In this document: in pieces, positions 15,281 to 24,725 of the stretch | Layout of the letters: each line of letters opens with the position of its first letter | Numbering within the stretch: the first letter of the stretch is position 1 | Source: Fervidobacterium nodosum Rt17-B1 | GTDB taxonomy: Bacteria > Thermotogota > Thermotogae > Thermotogales > Fervidobacteriaceae | Assembly: GCF_000017545.1 (NCBI RefSeq) | Contig: NC_009718.1 | Coordinates: 930,001-994,000, forward strand | Length of the DNA: 64,000 bases | Reading direction: 5' to 3' | Made by a program: the position numbers and the translations under genes | The notes under the pieces: generated by a model | What the model was told of the DNA's origin: nothing | Seen by the model: only the letters and a program-made list of their open reading frames with translations | Database searches by the model: none

Positions 15281-16029
15281 TTCAGCTTTTTAAGTTCTTC
15301 ATTAGCACTTGCAACAGCTTCTTCATGTGTTTTAACCAACCATGGATGTGCAGGGCTGTTGACAACTTTCTGGAACATTTCCCTTGCTTTGTCTTTGTTT
15401 CCAGTTTTTAGGTATAAATAACCAAGTTCAAGATATATATTTGTATAATTAGGCGTTAATTTAAGCGCGTTATTTAGAAGTTCTTCGGATTTTTTATAAT
15501 TGTAAAGCGGCCATGGAACATCTCTGTAACGCATACCAGAAGCTATGTAGGCAAACGTTTTATAGAGTCTACCTTCCTCATCATTTTCATCGAGTATTTT
15601 AATCGCTGTATCAATATTTTTGTCAAAATCTCCGAGCATAAACAAACTTTGCACGATTCCTTTATATTGTGCAAGTCTACCGATAGCAGCTCCGGCTATA
15701 TAGTATGCTCTCCCATTCTTTTGGTCAATTTTTATTGCTGCTTCTGCGTTTGCTCTGGCTTTTTCTAATGTTTTCTCTTTTTCTTTATCAGGCACACCCC
15801 AATTACCATATTCCAAATAACAATCTGCCAGTATAGTCAAAAGTCTTGAATCTTTTGTGTATCCGTCAAAGCTTTCTATCTCTTTTATTACACGAAGAAT
15901 CTTATCTTTATCATGGTCTCTACGTGCTTCATAAAATAATTTGTTCAAATCATCCGCATTCAAAGCAAATAGGTAACTAAAAATACTAACAAAGTAAACG
16001 ATAGCGAGAACCGAAAATAACCTTTTCAT
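15277..16029 (-). CDS. Secreted or periplasmic TPR-repeat protein
   Basis: 250-residue protein with an N-terminal signal segment (LFSVLAIVYFVSIFSYLFA) and several TPR-like helix pairs, clearest at the C-terminus (YTNIYLELGYLYLKTGNKDKAREMFQKVV). Similar TPR proteins are common in Thermotogales and probably act as scaffolds in the periplasm. The promoter (minus-strand TGGTACAAT, 16065-16073) lies about 36 bases upstream with a GGGGAGGAG ribosome site. The link to the following kinase gene is by 4-base overlap only; function unknown. Confidence 0.75.
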   Translation of the reverse strand: MKRLFSVLAIVYFVSIFSYLFALNADDLNKLFYEARRDHDKDKILRVIKEIESFDGYTKDSRLLTILADCYLEYGNWGVPDKEKEKTLEKARANAEAAIKIDQKNGRAYYIAGAAIGRLAQYKGIVQSLFMLGDFDKNIDTAIKILDENDEEGRLYKTFAYIASGMRYRDVPWPLYNYKKSEELLNNALKLTPNYTNIYLELGYLYLKTGNKDKAREMFQKVVNSPAHPWLVKTHEEAVASANEELKKLK

Positions 16030-16064
16030 CCCTATCTCCTCCCCGAATAGACTTTGGTATTTTT

Positions 16065-16073
16065 ATTGTACCA
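16065..16073 (-). promoter_or_regulatory. Extended -10 element for the TPR protein/PfkB pair
   Basis: Minus-strand TGGTACAAT about 36 bases before the TPR gene start. No clear -35 at standard spacing. Confidence 0.45.
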
Positions 16074-16160
16074 TAAAAATGAAAAGATATACCAAATAAT
16101 ATAACTATACTTATTCACAATACAATGTTAACGTAAAATTAAACATAAAATATGATTTTG

Positions 16161-16169
16161 TGGTATGAT
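16161..16169 (+). promoter_or_regulatory. Extended -10 element for the poly-His DUF1292 gene
   Basis: TGGTATGAT about 80 bases before the start of the histidine-rich protein gene. It implies a leader of about 70 nt. Confidence 0.4.
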
Positions 16170-16248
16170 ATACTCATCAGGTATTTTGTCTATACAGTAC
16201 TTGAAATTTATTAAAGTTAAAATTAGTTGTTTGGAAGGAGCGATAAGT

Positions 16249-16623
16249 ATGTTTGAACACGATCATGAACACCATCACCACCATCATGAACATGAGCACG
16301 AACATAACCATGACCATATTGACGCATTTACATTAGTCGATGAAGAAGGAAACGAACATCACTTTGTATTACTTGGAGAGGTTGAAAACAAAGGAAAAAC
16401 TTACTGGGTTTGCGAAGAAATTTTCGTAGAAAATGAAGAAATATCTGAATTTGGCGACACATTCCTTTTCGTTAAATCAGAAGACGATGATGGTAACGTC
16501 TTGCTTGATTCTATTCAAGACGAAGAAGAATTTAACGAAGTAGTGAAAATCTGGGAAGACATGATGGGTGACGAGGATTTCTTCATAGACGTAGATGAAG
16601 AAGAAGACGAAGAAGAAGAGTAA
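16249..16623 (+). CDS. DUF1292 protein with natural poly-histidine N-terminus
   Basis: 124-residue acidic protein. The first 24 residues are almost purely His, Glu and Asp (FEHDHEHHHHHHEHEHEH...), including six consecutive His. Then comes a DUF1292 domain (AFTLVDEEGNEHHFVLLGEV...YWVCEEI) and a very acidic tail (DVDEEEDEEEE). DUF1292 proteins are small cytoplasmic proteins of unknown function, usually without the His stretch. The His run probably binds Ni2+ or Zn2+, by analogy with other His-rich metal reservoirs (inference). The ATG at 16249 has GGAAGGAG upstream; the open frame before it lacks a ribosome site. Confidence 0.85.
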   Translation: MFEHDHEHHHHHHEHEHEHNHDHIDAFTLVDEEGNEHHFVLLGEVENKGKTYWVCEEIFVENEEISEFGDTFLFVKSEDDDGNVLLDSIQDEEEFNEVVKIWEDMMGDEDFFIDVDEEEDEEEE

Positions 16624-16633
16624 AATACTTCTC

Positions 16634-16663
16634 TTGACAAATCTTGAAGCTCTTTGGTAAAAT
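16634..16663 (+). promoter_or_regulatory. Promoter of tRNA-Thr
   Basis: -35 TTGACA (16634-16639), 18-bp spacer, -10 TAAAAT (16658-16663) preceded by TGG. It lies 36 bases before the tRNA. Confidence 0.8.
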
Positions 16664-16699
16664 ATCATTCGGTTTTCAATGATTGCTATTATAAAAGGT

Positions 16700-16776
16700 G
16701 CAGGCGTAGCTTCAAGCGGTGGAGCGCCTCCTTGGTAAGGAGGAGGGTGTGGGTTCGAGTCCCACCGCCTGCTCCA
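16700..16776 (+). tRNA. tRNA-Thr (anticodon GGT)
   Basis: 77-nt tRNA with encoded CCA. Acceptor GCAGGCG pairs with CGCCTGC; the anticodon stem CCTCC/GGAGG encloses TTGGTAA, giving GGT. Confidence 0.95.
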
Positions 16777-16795
16777 ATATATTAAAAAGTTTTAT

Positions 16796-16828
16796 AAAGA
16801 GGGTTTAAAACCCTCTTTTTATTTTTTA
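16796..16828 (+). terminator. Terminator of tRNA-Thr
   Basis: AAAGAGGGTTT/AAACCCTCTTT stem (16796-16806 with 16808-16818) followed by TTATTTTTT. Confidence 0.88.
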
Positions 16829-16907
16829 TCATACAAATTATGGCAATTTTGTTGTATAATTGTAAGCTATTAAGGAATAAATTAAATTCTTCTTAGGGGG
16901 AGAAATT

Positions 16908-17846
16908 GTGGGAGCAGCTTTTGTATTCTTCTTACTAAGCTTTCTTTTGGGAATAGTAATGGGCAGTAATGACGCTGGTAATATACTCGGACCAACAGTA
17001 GCAAATGGTGTTTTTAAACAAAGAAAAGCGCTTATTGTGTCATCAATTTTTGTGATTGCTGGTGCTATGCTTGGTGGATTACCCGGGATGAGGGTTGCTT
17101 CAAGCCTTGTAAAAACAAGTATAGCTGAGGCAATAATAATAAATTTATCGGTAATCTCTGTAACAATATACTTTTTACTAAATAAATTGCCAATCTCTAT
17201 GACCCAGGTGATAGTGGGCGCAAATGTAGGAATTGGAATTGTAACAAAAGAATTAGAGCCAAAAATTCTCTTGGGGATCGTTTTTGCTTGGTTCCTTACA
17301 CCAGTAATATCTTATACAGTAAGTTTGGCTTTTTTTAAAACCTTTTCTATTATATTCAAACGCATTAAAAATCTGCAAGTTCGAAACATCTTGCTAAAGA
17401 TAATGTTATGGGGATTTACTATTTATGGTTCTTACTCTTTAGGCGCCAACAATGCTGGAAAGATTACTGGAATACTTTATAACAAAGGAATAAATGTCTA
17501 TTTCCTTCTATTTTTTAGTGGAATAACATTAGCCTTAGGCATTTTTCTTTTTGGAAAAAGAACTATATACACCGTAGGTAGAGAATTGATACCTCTTGAT
17601 AGTTTTTCTTCAATGGTTTGTATTTTTTCTTCCTCTTTCTCAATTTGGTTCTTTTCTCAATTTGGTCTTCCAGTATCTTCAGCTCATGCCATTGTCGGAA
17701 GTATTCTTGGTTCGGGAACAGCACGTGGAACGAAAATAGTTAACAAAAATATATTCCAAAAAATAGTTTTTTCTTGGATCGAAGCGCCTATACTAAGTGG
17801 TCTTTTTTCAGCTTTACTACTTTTAATTTATAGACTTTTGTGGTAA
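16908..17846 (+). CDS. Inorganic phosphate transporter, PiT family
   Basis: 312-residue membrane permease with about ten hydrophobic segments. The duplicated PiT signatures are present: GSNDAGNILGPTVANG at residues 19-34 and SLGANNAGKITG near 180, plus PVSSAHAIVGSILGSG near 263. It is expected to move phosphate (or a related oxyanion) with a cation. The start is a GTG with AGGGGGAG upstream. A member without the long central cytoplasmic loop, so compact. The apt promoter overlaps its stop codon. Confidence 0.9.
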   Translation: MGAAFVFFLLSFLLGIVMGSNDAGNILGPTVANGVFKQRKALIVSSIFVIAGAMLGGLPGMRVASSLVKTSIAEAIIINLSVISVTIYFLLNKLPISMTQVIVGANVGIGIVTKELEPKILLGIVFAWFLTPVISYTVSLAFFKTFSIIFKRIKNLQVRNILLKIMLWGFTIYGSYSLGANNAGKITGILYNKGINVYFLLFFSGITLALGIFLFGKRTIYTVGRELIPLDSFSSMVCIFSSSFSIWFFSQFGLPVSSAHAIVGSILGSGTARGTKIVNKNIFQKIVFSWIEAPILSGLFSALLLLIYRLLW

Positions 17847-17849
17847 AAT
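17841..17849 (+). promoter_or_regulatory. Extended -10 element for apt/pgi
   Basis: TGGTAAAAT straddles the phosphate-transporter stop, about 42 bases before apt. A weak TTTTAA lies at 17-bp spacing upstream. Confidence 0.45.
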
Positions 17850-17890
17850 ACATTTGTAAATAAATAAAATACTTTGGAGGTGTTTAGTTA

Positions 17891-18403
17891 ATGGAGCTGA
17901 AGAACTTTATAAGAGATATACCCGATTTCCCACAAAAGGGGGTTATGTTCAGAGATATAACACCACTTGTGAAAAACCCAGAAGCTTTTAAGTACGCTAT
18001 TGATACTATAGCGGAAGAATTAGGAAAGTATGATTTTGATCTTATCGTATGCCCAGAAGCGCGTGGATTCATAATCGCAGCCCCACTGGCTTACAAATTA
18101 GATAAAGGACTAGTACCTGTAAGAAAGCCTGGAAAACTTCCATATAAAACAATAAGTGATGTTTATGAATTAGAATATGGTAAAGCCGAACTACATATGC
18201 ACGAGGATGCAATTCAACCAAATCAAAAAGTAGTAATAATTGATGATGTGCTTGCAACAGGTGGAACGGCAATGGCACTTAAGAGATTAGTTGAAAAAGC
18301 TGGTGGAATTGTCGTCGCGTCTGCTTTTCTTATAGAATTAACTTATCTTAACCCAAGGAATATAATCAAAGACTTACCAATAATCGCACCTATTAAATAC
18401 TAA
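17891..18403 (+). CDS. apt: Adenine phosphoribosyltransferase
   Basis: Purine-salvage enzyme making AMP from adenine and PRPP. 170 residues, the normal bacterial length. Visible: N-terminal [20 protein letters not shown], the hood region [18 protein letters not shown], and the PRPP-binding motif [21 protein letters not shown] precedes the ATG. It is followed by pgi after 37 bases. Confidence 0.96.
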   Translation: MELKNFIRDIPDFPQKGVMFRDITPLVKNPEAFKYAIDTIAEELGKYDFDLIVCPEARGFIIAAPLAYKLDKGLVPVRKPGKLPYKTISDVYELEYGKAELHMHEDAIQPNQKVVIIDDVLATGGTAMALKRLVEKAGGIVVASAFLIELTYLNPRNIIKDLPIIAPIKY

Positions 18404-18440
18404 AGCATGTCTTCTATCGAAATATTTAGGAGGTGTTCAA

Positions 18441-19802
18441 ATGATAAAATTCGACTTTACATACACTCTCTCAGACAATGTAGCAAATGGTCTTACTTAT
18501 GACGAAATTAATTCCTTTGAGCAACAAATTACAAATTTTTTGACGAGGTTTGATGAAAACAAACCTGGTTTTGTTAATGCTGTACTTACGAGAAAATGGG
18601 TTGATTCAGTTAACGAATTAAGTGATTTCATTTTTACTTTTGACAATATAGTTGTACTTGGTATAGGAGGTTCTGCTTTAGGAAATATAGCAATCCAAAA
18701 TGCTTTAAGGCCATTCAATTGGAATTCTTTAAGTTCTGAAGAGAGAAATGGTTATTTAAGAGTATTCATAGTAGACAATGTAGATCCAGATTACTTATCA
18801 TCTGTTCTGGATTGTATAAATCCAAAAACAACATTATTCAACATCATATCTAAATCCGGAACAACAGCAGAGCCAATGGCAAATTACTTAATCGTAAGAA
18901 GTATACTTGAAACTCACGGTTTAGACCCAAAGGAACACTTGATTTTTACAACTGATTCTGAAAAAGGAGTACTAAGAAGGATAGGGCGTGAAGAAGGTAT
19001 AAGGATGTTAGAAATTCCACCGGATGTTGGTGGACGTTTTAGCGTCTTAACACCTGTTGGCCTTTTATCGGCAAAAGCTGCGGGTTTAGATATTGAAGAG
19101 CTCATAATAGGCGCGAGAGAGGCTTATGAAAGAACGATAAAAAGCTCATTATGGGAAAACCCCGCTGCACTTCTTGCTACAATTCATTACTTACATTACA
19201 AAAAAGGTAGAAATATCTCCGTAATGATGGCTTATTCAAATAAACTTTATTATCTTGCTGATTGGTACAGACAATTGTGGGCAGAAAGCTTGGGAAAAAT
19301 GTACGACAACGAAGGAAATAGAGTTAACGTAGGTCAAACGCCTGTGAAAGCTTTAGGTGCTGTTGACCAACACTCTCAAGTTCAATTATACAACGAGGGT
19401 CCAGATGACAAGATAATAACATTCCTAAGAACGGAAAAATTTGATAGAGAGATAACCATACCAAAATTGCACGAAAATGAACCGGAACTCGCATATCTTG
19501 GTGGAAAGAAGCTTTCAACGTTGCTTAATAGTGAACAGATAGGTACGCAACTTGCACTTGCAAAGCATGGTCGTCCATCTTTGACCGTTTCTTTCCCACA
19601 AATTGATGAATATCATATCGGTCAATTCTTCATGTATTATGAACTTGCAACTGCAATAACTGGCGAATTGTTCAATATCAATCCTTACGATCAACCGGGC
19701 GTTGAACTAGGAAAGAAGATAACTTACGCGCTCATGGGGAGAGCAGGCTTTGAAGAGTTCAACTACACCCAAAACGTTCAAAAGCGAGTTGAAATAGAAT
19801 GA
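18441..19802 (+). CDS. pgi: Glucose-6-phosphate isomerase
   Basis: Glycolytic enzyme interconverting glucose-6-phosphate and fructose-6-phosphate; 453 residues, as in Thermotoga and Bacillus. Visible: GIGGSALGN near residue 75, the phosphate loop SKSGTTAEP near 138, the catalytic-Glu segment QLWAESLGK and the late catalytic Lys region. AGGAGGTG precedes the ATG. Its TGA overlaps the start of a small hypothetical gene by 4 bases. Confidence 0.97.
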   Translation: MIKFDFTYTLSDNVANGLTYDEINSFEQQITNFLTRFDENKPGFVNAVLTRKWVDSVNELSDFIFTFDNIVVLGIGGSALGNIAIQNALRPFNWNSLSSEERNGYLRVFIVDNVDPDYLSSVLDCINPKTTLFNIISKSGTTAEPMANYLIVRSILETHGLDPKEHLIFTTDSEKGVLRRIGREEGIRMLEIPPDVGGRFSVLTPVGLLSAKAAGLDIEELIIGAREAYERTIKSSLWENPAALLATIHYLHYKKGRNISVMMAYSNKLYYLADWYRQLWAESLGKMYDNEGNRVNVGQTPVKALGAVDQHSQVQLYNEGPDDKIITFLRTEKFDREITIPKLHENEPELAYLGGKKLSTLLNSEQIGTQLALAKHGRPSLTVSFPQIDEYHIGQFFMYYELATAITGELFNINPYDQPGVELGKKITYALMGRAGFEEFNYTQNVQKRVEIE

Positions 19803-20020
19803 TGCAAGAATATATTGACATACTAAAAAAAATTTTTGATCCAGTTGCTATATTCCTTAAAGATGAAGAATTCATTGTAGTTGTAAAAGATGAGATAGAT
19901 ATAAATAAAAAAGTCAAAGAACTCTATGAAGCTTTTGATGATGAGTTGAGCATCATGTTACTCACCAGGCAAGAATACGAAAGCATGGAAAATAAAGACT
20001 TAGGAACGAAGATAATTTAA
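19799..20020 (+). CDS. Small acidic hypothetical protein
   Basis: 73-residue protein, family not recognised. It reads as a mixed alpha/beta mini-domain ([15 protein letters not shown]...[21 protein letters not shown]), possibly a nucleotidyltransferase-like remnant or toxin/antitoxin-like domain, but no motif decides. Two adjacent ATGs (19799 and 19802) could start it; the first overlaps the pgi stop. It is followed 4 bases later by coaE, so the three genes are co-transcribed. Confidence 0.6.
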   Translation: MMQEYIDILKKIFDPVAIFLKDEEFIVVVKDEIDINKKVKELYEAFDDELSIMLLTRQEYESMENKDLGTKII

Positions 20021-20024
20021 CCGT

Positions 20025-20567
20025 ATGATAATCTGTGTTACTGGGAAGATCGGTACTGGAAAGAGTACGGTATCAAGGTTTTTTGAAAACCGTGGTTTTG
20101 TCCACATCAATGTGGATAAATTAGGGCATAGAGCTTTTGAAGAAATGAAAGAAGATATTTTGAATGCATTTGGAACAACCGATAGAAAAAAAGTAGGAGA
20201 AATAGTATTTAGGGATAAAAGCAAATTATCATTGCTAGAATCTATATTACATCCAAAAATGAAAGAATTGTTAATGGAAGAAATAAAAAAATATAATGGC
20301 AGAAATATAGTAATCGAAGCGGCTATAAAAAGAAGGTTGAAGATAAACTGTTGCGATATAGTTATAACAGTTGTCTCAACACCAAATAAGATAAAAGAAA
20401 GATTACGTGAAAGATACTCAGATGACTTAATAAACGAAATTTTGAAAAATCAAGAAGACATAATAGAAGAGGGAATAATAATTGAAAATATAGGAACGAT
20501 TGAAGAATTGGAAACAAAACTAAATAAAGTATGGGAAGAATATATAAAAGATAAAGTGGGAATTTAA
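20025..20567 (+). CDS. coaE: Dephospho-CoA kinase
   Basis: Last step of coenzyme A synthesis. The 180-residue P-loop kinase has Walker A GKIGTGKST at residues 7-15, then INVDKLGHRAFE and the LHPKM segment and VIEAA strand typical of CoaE. Slightly shorter than the usual 195-205. The stop codon lies inside the hairpin terminator shared with the convergent membrane-protein gene. Confidence 0.9.
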   Translation: MIICVTGKIGTGKSTVSRFFENRGFVHINVDKLGHRAFEEMKEDILNAFGTTDRKKVGEIVFRDKSKLSLLESILHPKMKELLMEEIKKYNGRNIVIEAAIKRRLKINCCDIVITVVSTPNKIKERLRERYSDDLINEILKNQEDIIEEGIIIENIGTIEELETKLNKVWEEYIKDKVGI

Positions 20568-20587
20568 TTCCCACTTTATCTTTTTGT
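20546..20587. terminator. Bidirectional terminator containing both stop codons of convergent genes
   Basis: Near-perfect 19-base inverted repeat (20546-20564 with 20566-20584; the central AATT bases form the loop) with T-rich flanks on both strands. The coaE TAA (20565-20567) lies in its loop and the opposite gene's TAA (20576-20578) in its stem. Confidence 0.9.
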
Positions 20588-20989
20588 ATCTATTGAATTA
20601 ACTTTAGAAAATATTACATTCGCTAAAACACCAAATGATATAGATATAAGCATACTAAATAATCCAAAAAGCGCACTTCCCTTTGCTACAACAGTGGACA
20701 ATATTTGAAATGTTTGGAAGTTTCTAAAAACAGCAAAAACAATCACTTGAAGTAGGAAAAAAGAAAAAACAGGAGATATAACTGAGATTATAAGAAAGTC
20801 TCTTAATCTAAATGAAAAGCCCAAGAGAAAAGAAAAAATGGCAAGAAGAATTTCAGGTGGAAAACCTACTGAAAAATTCTCAAAAATTCGATAAAAACTT
20901 CCATAAGATATTACAAATCCCATTAAAATTACTATAATTGCCTCTCGGATACCTCTTAATACTTTCTCTGATAACTGCTTTTTTACCAT
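20576..20989 (-). CDS. Small hypothetical membrane protein
   Basis: 137 residues with about four hydrophobic segments (IVILMGFVISYGSFY, ILLAIFSFLLGFSF, FLIISVISPVFSFFLLQVIVFAVF, LFGLFSMLISISFGVLANVIF) and a basic N-terminus. Family not recognised. It stands alone, convergent to coaE and divergent from nadE. Confidence 0.7.
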   Translation of the reverse strand: MVKKQLSEKVLRGIREAIIVILMGFVISYGSFYRIFENFSVGFPPEILLAIFSFLLGFSFRLRDFLIISVISPVFSFFLLQVIVFAVFRNFQTFQILSTVVAKGSALFGLFSMLISISFGVLANVIFSKVNSIDTKR

Positions 20990-21043
20990 TTTCCCCTCAC
21001 CTCATATTAAAAACTCATCTATAACTATTTTAACATGAATTTA

Positions 21044-21052
21044 TGGTAAAAT
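21044..21052 (+). promoter_or_regulatory. Extended -10 element for nadE
   Basis: TGGTAAAAT, 46 bases before the nadE ATG. Confidence 0.45.
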
Positions 21053-21098
21053 AGTAAAAATGAAGATTTGTTTTCAGAAAATAAGCGGAGGCGATAAC

Positions 21099-21983
21099 AT
21101 GATTTTCAATCCGAAAGACGAAATTATCCGCATAGAGAAATTTATTAAACGTACAATGGAGACTTATAATTTTAAAGGAGCTGTAATTGGTATAAGCGGT
21201 GGAGTTGATTCAGCGGTAGTTTTGGCTTTACTTACACGAACAATTGAAAAAGAAAATATACTTGCACTCATATTACCAGAAAGGGACAGTTCTAAAGAGA
21301 GTGTAAGAGACGCCAAGTTAGTTTGTAACTATTTTGGAGTAAATTACAAAATATTTCCGATAACAGGTGCCTTAAGAAAATTAGGCGCTTATTCACTTTT
21401 TCCACCAGCTTTATTCATACCTGAAAGTATAAAGATAAGTTATTCCAAAAAAAGATGGGAAAGATATCAAGACCCATATATAATGGATCTAAAAAATGAG
21501 GGTGATGAACTTTTTCTAAAAGGCTTGGCATACTATAGAATCAAACACAGAGTAAGGATGTGTAAATTATATATGGAAGCTGAGAAACGTGGTTATTGTG
21601 TAGTTGGCACAACAAATAAAACAGAATTAGCACTCGGACTTTACGTCAAATGGGGCGATGATGCGGTTGATATCGAACCAATAAAACACTTGTATAAAAC
21701 GCAAGTTTTTGAACTTGCTAAACATCTTGGAGTACCAGAAAAAATAATCAACAAAAAACCAACTCCCGACCTGATACCTGGCATAAATGATGAAGATGCA
21801 TTCGGAATAGAGTATTCTAAACTTGACAAAATATTGTTTAGTATAGAAAGTAACGAAGGAAAAGTTGAAGATATAGACGAAAAACTTTTATCAAAAGTAA
21901 AGGAAATTATGAGGTTCACAAAGATAAGAGAATTAAAAGGCTTAGGAATTGATGATATTTCAAATCAAAAAGATCGGTGGTGA
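21099..21983 (+). CDS. nadE: NAD synthetase (ammonia-dependent type)
   Basis: Amidates nicotinic acid adenine dinucleotide to NAD. 294 residues without a glutaminase domain. Visible: PP-loop GISGGVDSAVVLALL near residue 30, ILPERDSSKES, and VGTTNKTELALGLYVKWGDDAVDIEP with the family's C-terminal TPDLIPG segment. The ATG at 21099 has GGAGG upstream. It ends 4 bases before the GTG of the following histidine kinase, hence one message. Confidence 0.93.
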   Translation: MIFNPKDEIIRIEKFIKRTMETYNFKGAVIGISGGVDSAVVLALLTRTIEKENILALILPERDSSKESVRDAKLVCNYFGVNYKIFPITGALRKLGAYSLFPPALFIPESIKISYSKKRWERYQDPYIMDLKNEGDELFLKGLAYYRIKHRVRMCKLYMEAEKRGYCVVGTTNKTELALGLYVKWGDDAVDIEPIKHLYKTQVFELAKHLGVPEKIINKKPTPDLIPGINDEDAFGIEYSKLDKILFSIESNEGKVEDIDEKLLSKVKEIMRFTKIRELKGLGIDDISNQKDRW

Positions 21984-21987
21984 GAGT

Positions 21988-24699
21988 GTGATTACAAGAA
22001 AAATATGCGAATCATTAGTAAAAATTTTCGAAGTAGATAAGAATATCCCAGAGATAAATGAAATCGCAGATGAAATCGCACAATTTGTAGGTGTAAACAA
22101 AATATCGATTGCCATATACGAAGAGAATAAATCACTTTTTAGAGTACTTTTCACAAATCTTCTTCCAGCCTATTCAAAAATCCCCTACAGTCTTGTTGAC
22201 GAAAGAGATTCATTTTCTAAAACATCCATAATGGATCTCGACAACCTATACCTTTACAAATTGAAAAATACGAATTCAGGAAAAATCATTGGCCTTGTTT
22301 TAACTGATAGCATCCCATCGAAAATGCCAAATTTTAATGAACTTAGTGACTTTTTATCGTTTGTCCTAAACTTTATACCAGGATACGAGAAATCGAAAAA
22401 ATATCTTGAAAAATACAGGTCACTATGGATGTTAACAAATATATTTGAAGGCAGCGAATCAGTTGATGAATTAATTGAAAGTTTTTTGAAGGTGATGACC
22501 CAAATATTAGACGCCGAAGTATCATATATAATTAATTTTCCTAAGGATAGAAACACGAACAGTAAAATAAATGTTAAAAAGTTCCAATACTCTAATGATA
22601 TTATCGAAAAATTTGAATTGGATTTTTCTGATTTAGATGAGAATGTCTACAGATATTTTAAGGGTTCAGAAAAAATTATCTACAAACCTATCGGTTTGGA
22701 GCATATACTTAAAATTGACAACGTTCTCTCTGTTCTTATATTTAACTCTCAAATTGGTTTATTTATCTTTGCAAATAAGAAAGAACCAAAATCTTATGCG
22801 CTTTATAAAGCTTTTGACTCAATGGATCTTGAAATAGCTAAAGATTCTATAAACAGATTATTCCTTGCTAAAGGGAGAATAGAATTTGAAAAGAGGTTAA
22901 AAGAGGAATTAGATAAACTTCGCCAATTACAGGCAAATTATGAAACACTTATAGAAGAACAGAAAGAGCAAATAAGAAAGATGAATGCCGTTCACTATAT
23001 AAGTCAGGCAATTAGAACAATGTACAGCGTAAAAAATGTATATAAGACTCTACTGCTCGGTTTAACTTCTGGCAGACTTCTTGGATATAACCGTGCTTTA
23101 TTTCTGGCTTACGATGAAAAAAAAGACATACTCGTAGGAAAAATGTGGCTTGGTCCTGAAAGCGAAAGTGTAGAAGACGATTGGCGGAAGGCTAATCAAC
23201 GTGCTATGAGGTATTCTGATGTAGTACAGTACCTTAGAGAAGAATCAATGCTTTTAGAATTTGATAACAAATTAACTAAAATGATAGAAGGTAAAGTTTT
23301 TCCATATAAAGCCCACCCAATCCTTGAAAAAAGCGTGTTAAGGAAGAAAATATTTGTTGCAAATGAAAAAATAATAAACACAATGGGGATGGAAGCAATA
23401 GATCTTGTAAATTTACTTGGAACAAAAGAATTTGCGGTTATACCTCTTGCTGGAAGAGAAGAAACATTTGGTGTAATAATCGTAGATAATTATCACACGA
23501 AAAAGCCCATAAAAGAAAATGATGTAGAAATATTAAAAATACTCTCTGACAGTGCAAGCTTGGCTGTAGAAACAGCTATAAACTATGAAGATCTGAGAAA
23601 CAAAACTTTATCCCTTGAACGCCAAAAAAGTTTAATAGAGTACTTACGAGAATTTTCAGATTCAGTGCTTCAAAACATGTCATCTGCGATAATCGTACTA
23701 GACCGGGAAGGAAAAATAACAGAGTGGAACAAAAAAGCGGAAATTTACTTTGGAAGGCCAAAAGAACAAATGACCGGAATTGATCTAAAATTACTCGGAA
23801 CAGAATTTGAAGACATCGAAGAAATGGCATTCCAAAGCATGAAAATAAAAGAAGAAATAACCCTAAGTAATTATTTAATACAAATAGGTGGTATGGAGAG
23901 ATTTTACGATATAAGAATAACTCCATTTTGGGATACCGAAAAAATCATGTTAAGAGGTGTAATAATTACTCTTGATGACGTTACAGATAGAGTGAATCTC
24001 GAGAAGGAAAGGAAGAAACAAGAAAAGCTTGCCGCACTTGGTGAAATGGCAGCACGTGTTGCCCATGAACTTAGAAATCCAATCTCTGTGCTTGGTGGAT
24101 TTATAAAAAGACTTGAAAAAAACATTGATAATCCAGAGTCAGGTAAGAAATATGTTAATATAATTAAAGAAGAAATATTGAGACTTGAGCAGATAGTAAA
24201 TGAAATATTAGATTTTAGTCGTGAACCTAGAGCTTTGGAGTTTACAACATTCAATATAAACAAACTTATCAACGATGTATACATATTGCATGAAGACAAA
24301 ATACGCGAAAAGAACATATTGTTTTCACTCGAAACTGAATCGGAAGAAATCATCGTTTACGCCGAATATTCCAGAATAAAGCAGGTAATTATTAACCTTC
24401 TTCAAAATGCAATTGAAGCTACGCCAAATAATGGTAAAATATTAGTGGAAACAAAAACAAAATTTGATAGAGTTGTTGTGTCTGTATGGAACGAGGGTAC
24501 ACCTATCGATAAGGATACCGCCGATAAACTTTTTACACCTTTCTTTACAACCAAGGTTCACGGAACGGGTTTAGGATTGGCAATATGCAAAAAAATAGTT
24601 GAAGATGAGCATAAAGGTAAAATTTATCATGAAGCTACAGAAGATGGTAATAGATTTACGATAGAAATCCCAAAAGAAATGCCTAAAGAAATTTCTTAA
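21988..24699 (+). CDS. Sensor histidine kinase with GAF and PAS domains, no membrane segment
   Basis: 903-residue soluble two-component kinase. Order: an N-terminal GAF-like sensor (about 1-150), a second GAF-like region, a short coiled coil (about 295-335, KLRQLQANYETLIEEQKEQIRK), a third GAF domain (about 340-520), PAS (about 560-670, ENMSSAIIVLDREGKITEWN), HisKA with AARVAHELRNPISVLGG (phospho-acceptor His), then HATPase with N-box INLLQNAIEATPN, F-box LFTPFFTTK and G2 GTGLGLAICKKIV. No receiver domain and no adjacent response regulator. I chose the GTG at 21988, which has GGTGGTGAGA upstream. Confidence 0.9.
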   Translation: MITRKICESLVKIFEVDKNIPEINEIADEIAQFVGVNKISIAIYEENKSLFRVLFTNLLPAYSKIPYSLVDERDSFSKTSIMDLDNLYLYKLKNTNSGKIIGLVLTDSIPSKMPNFNELSDFLSFVLNFIPGYEKSKKYLEKYRSLWMLTNIFEGSESVDELIESFLKVMTQILDAEVSYIINFPKDRNTNSKINVKKFQYSNDIIEKFELDFSDLDENVYRYFKGSEKIIYKPIGLEHILKIDNVLSVLIFNSQIGLFIFANKKEPKSYALYKAFDSMDLEIAKDSINRLFLAKGRIEFEKRLKEELDKLRQLQANYETLIEEQKEQIRKMNAVHYISQAIRTMYSVKNVYKTLLLGLTSGRLLGYNRALFLAYDEKKDILVGKMWLGPESESVEDDWRKANQRAMRYSDVVQYLREESMLLEFDNKLTKMIEGKVFPYKAHPILEKSVLRKKIFVANEKIINTMGMEAIDLVNLLGTKEFAVIPLAGREETFGVIIVDNYHTKKPIKENDVEILKILSDSASLAVETAINYEDLRNKTLSLERQKSLIEYLREFSDSVLQNMSSAIIVLDREGKITEWNKKAEIYFGRPKEQMTGIDLKLLGTEFEDIEEMAFQSMKIKEEITLSNYLIQIGGMERFYDIRITPFWDTEKIMLRGVIITLDDVTDRVNLEKERKKQEKLAALGEMAARVAHELRNPISVLGGFIKRLEKNIDNPESGKKYVNIIKEEILRLEQIVNEILDFSREPRALEFTTFNINKLINDVYILHEDKIREKNILFSLETESEEIIVYAEYSRIKQVIINLLQNAIEATPNNGKILVETKTKFDRVVVSVWNEGTPIDKDTADKLFTPFFTTKVHGTGLGLAICKKIVEDEHKGKIYHEATEDGNRFTIEIPKEMPKEIS

Positions 24700-24725
24700 A
24701 ATAATAAAGATAGGAGGAAATAAGT

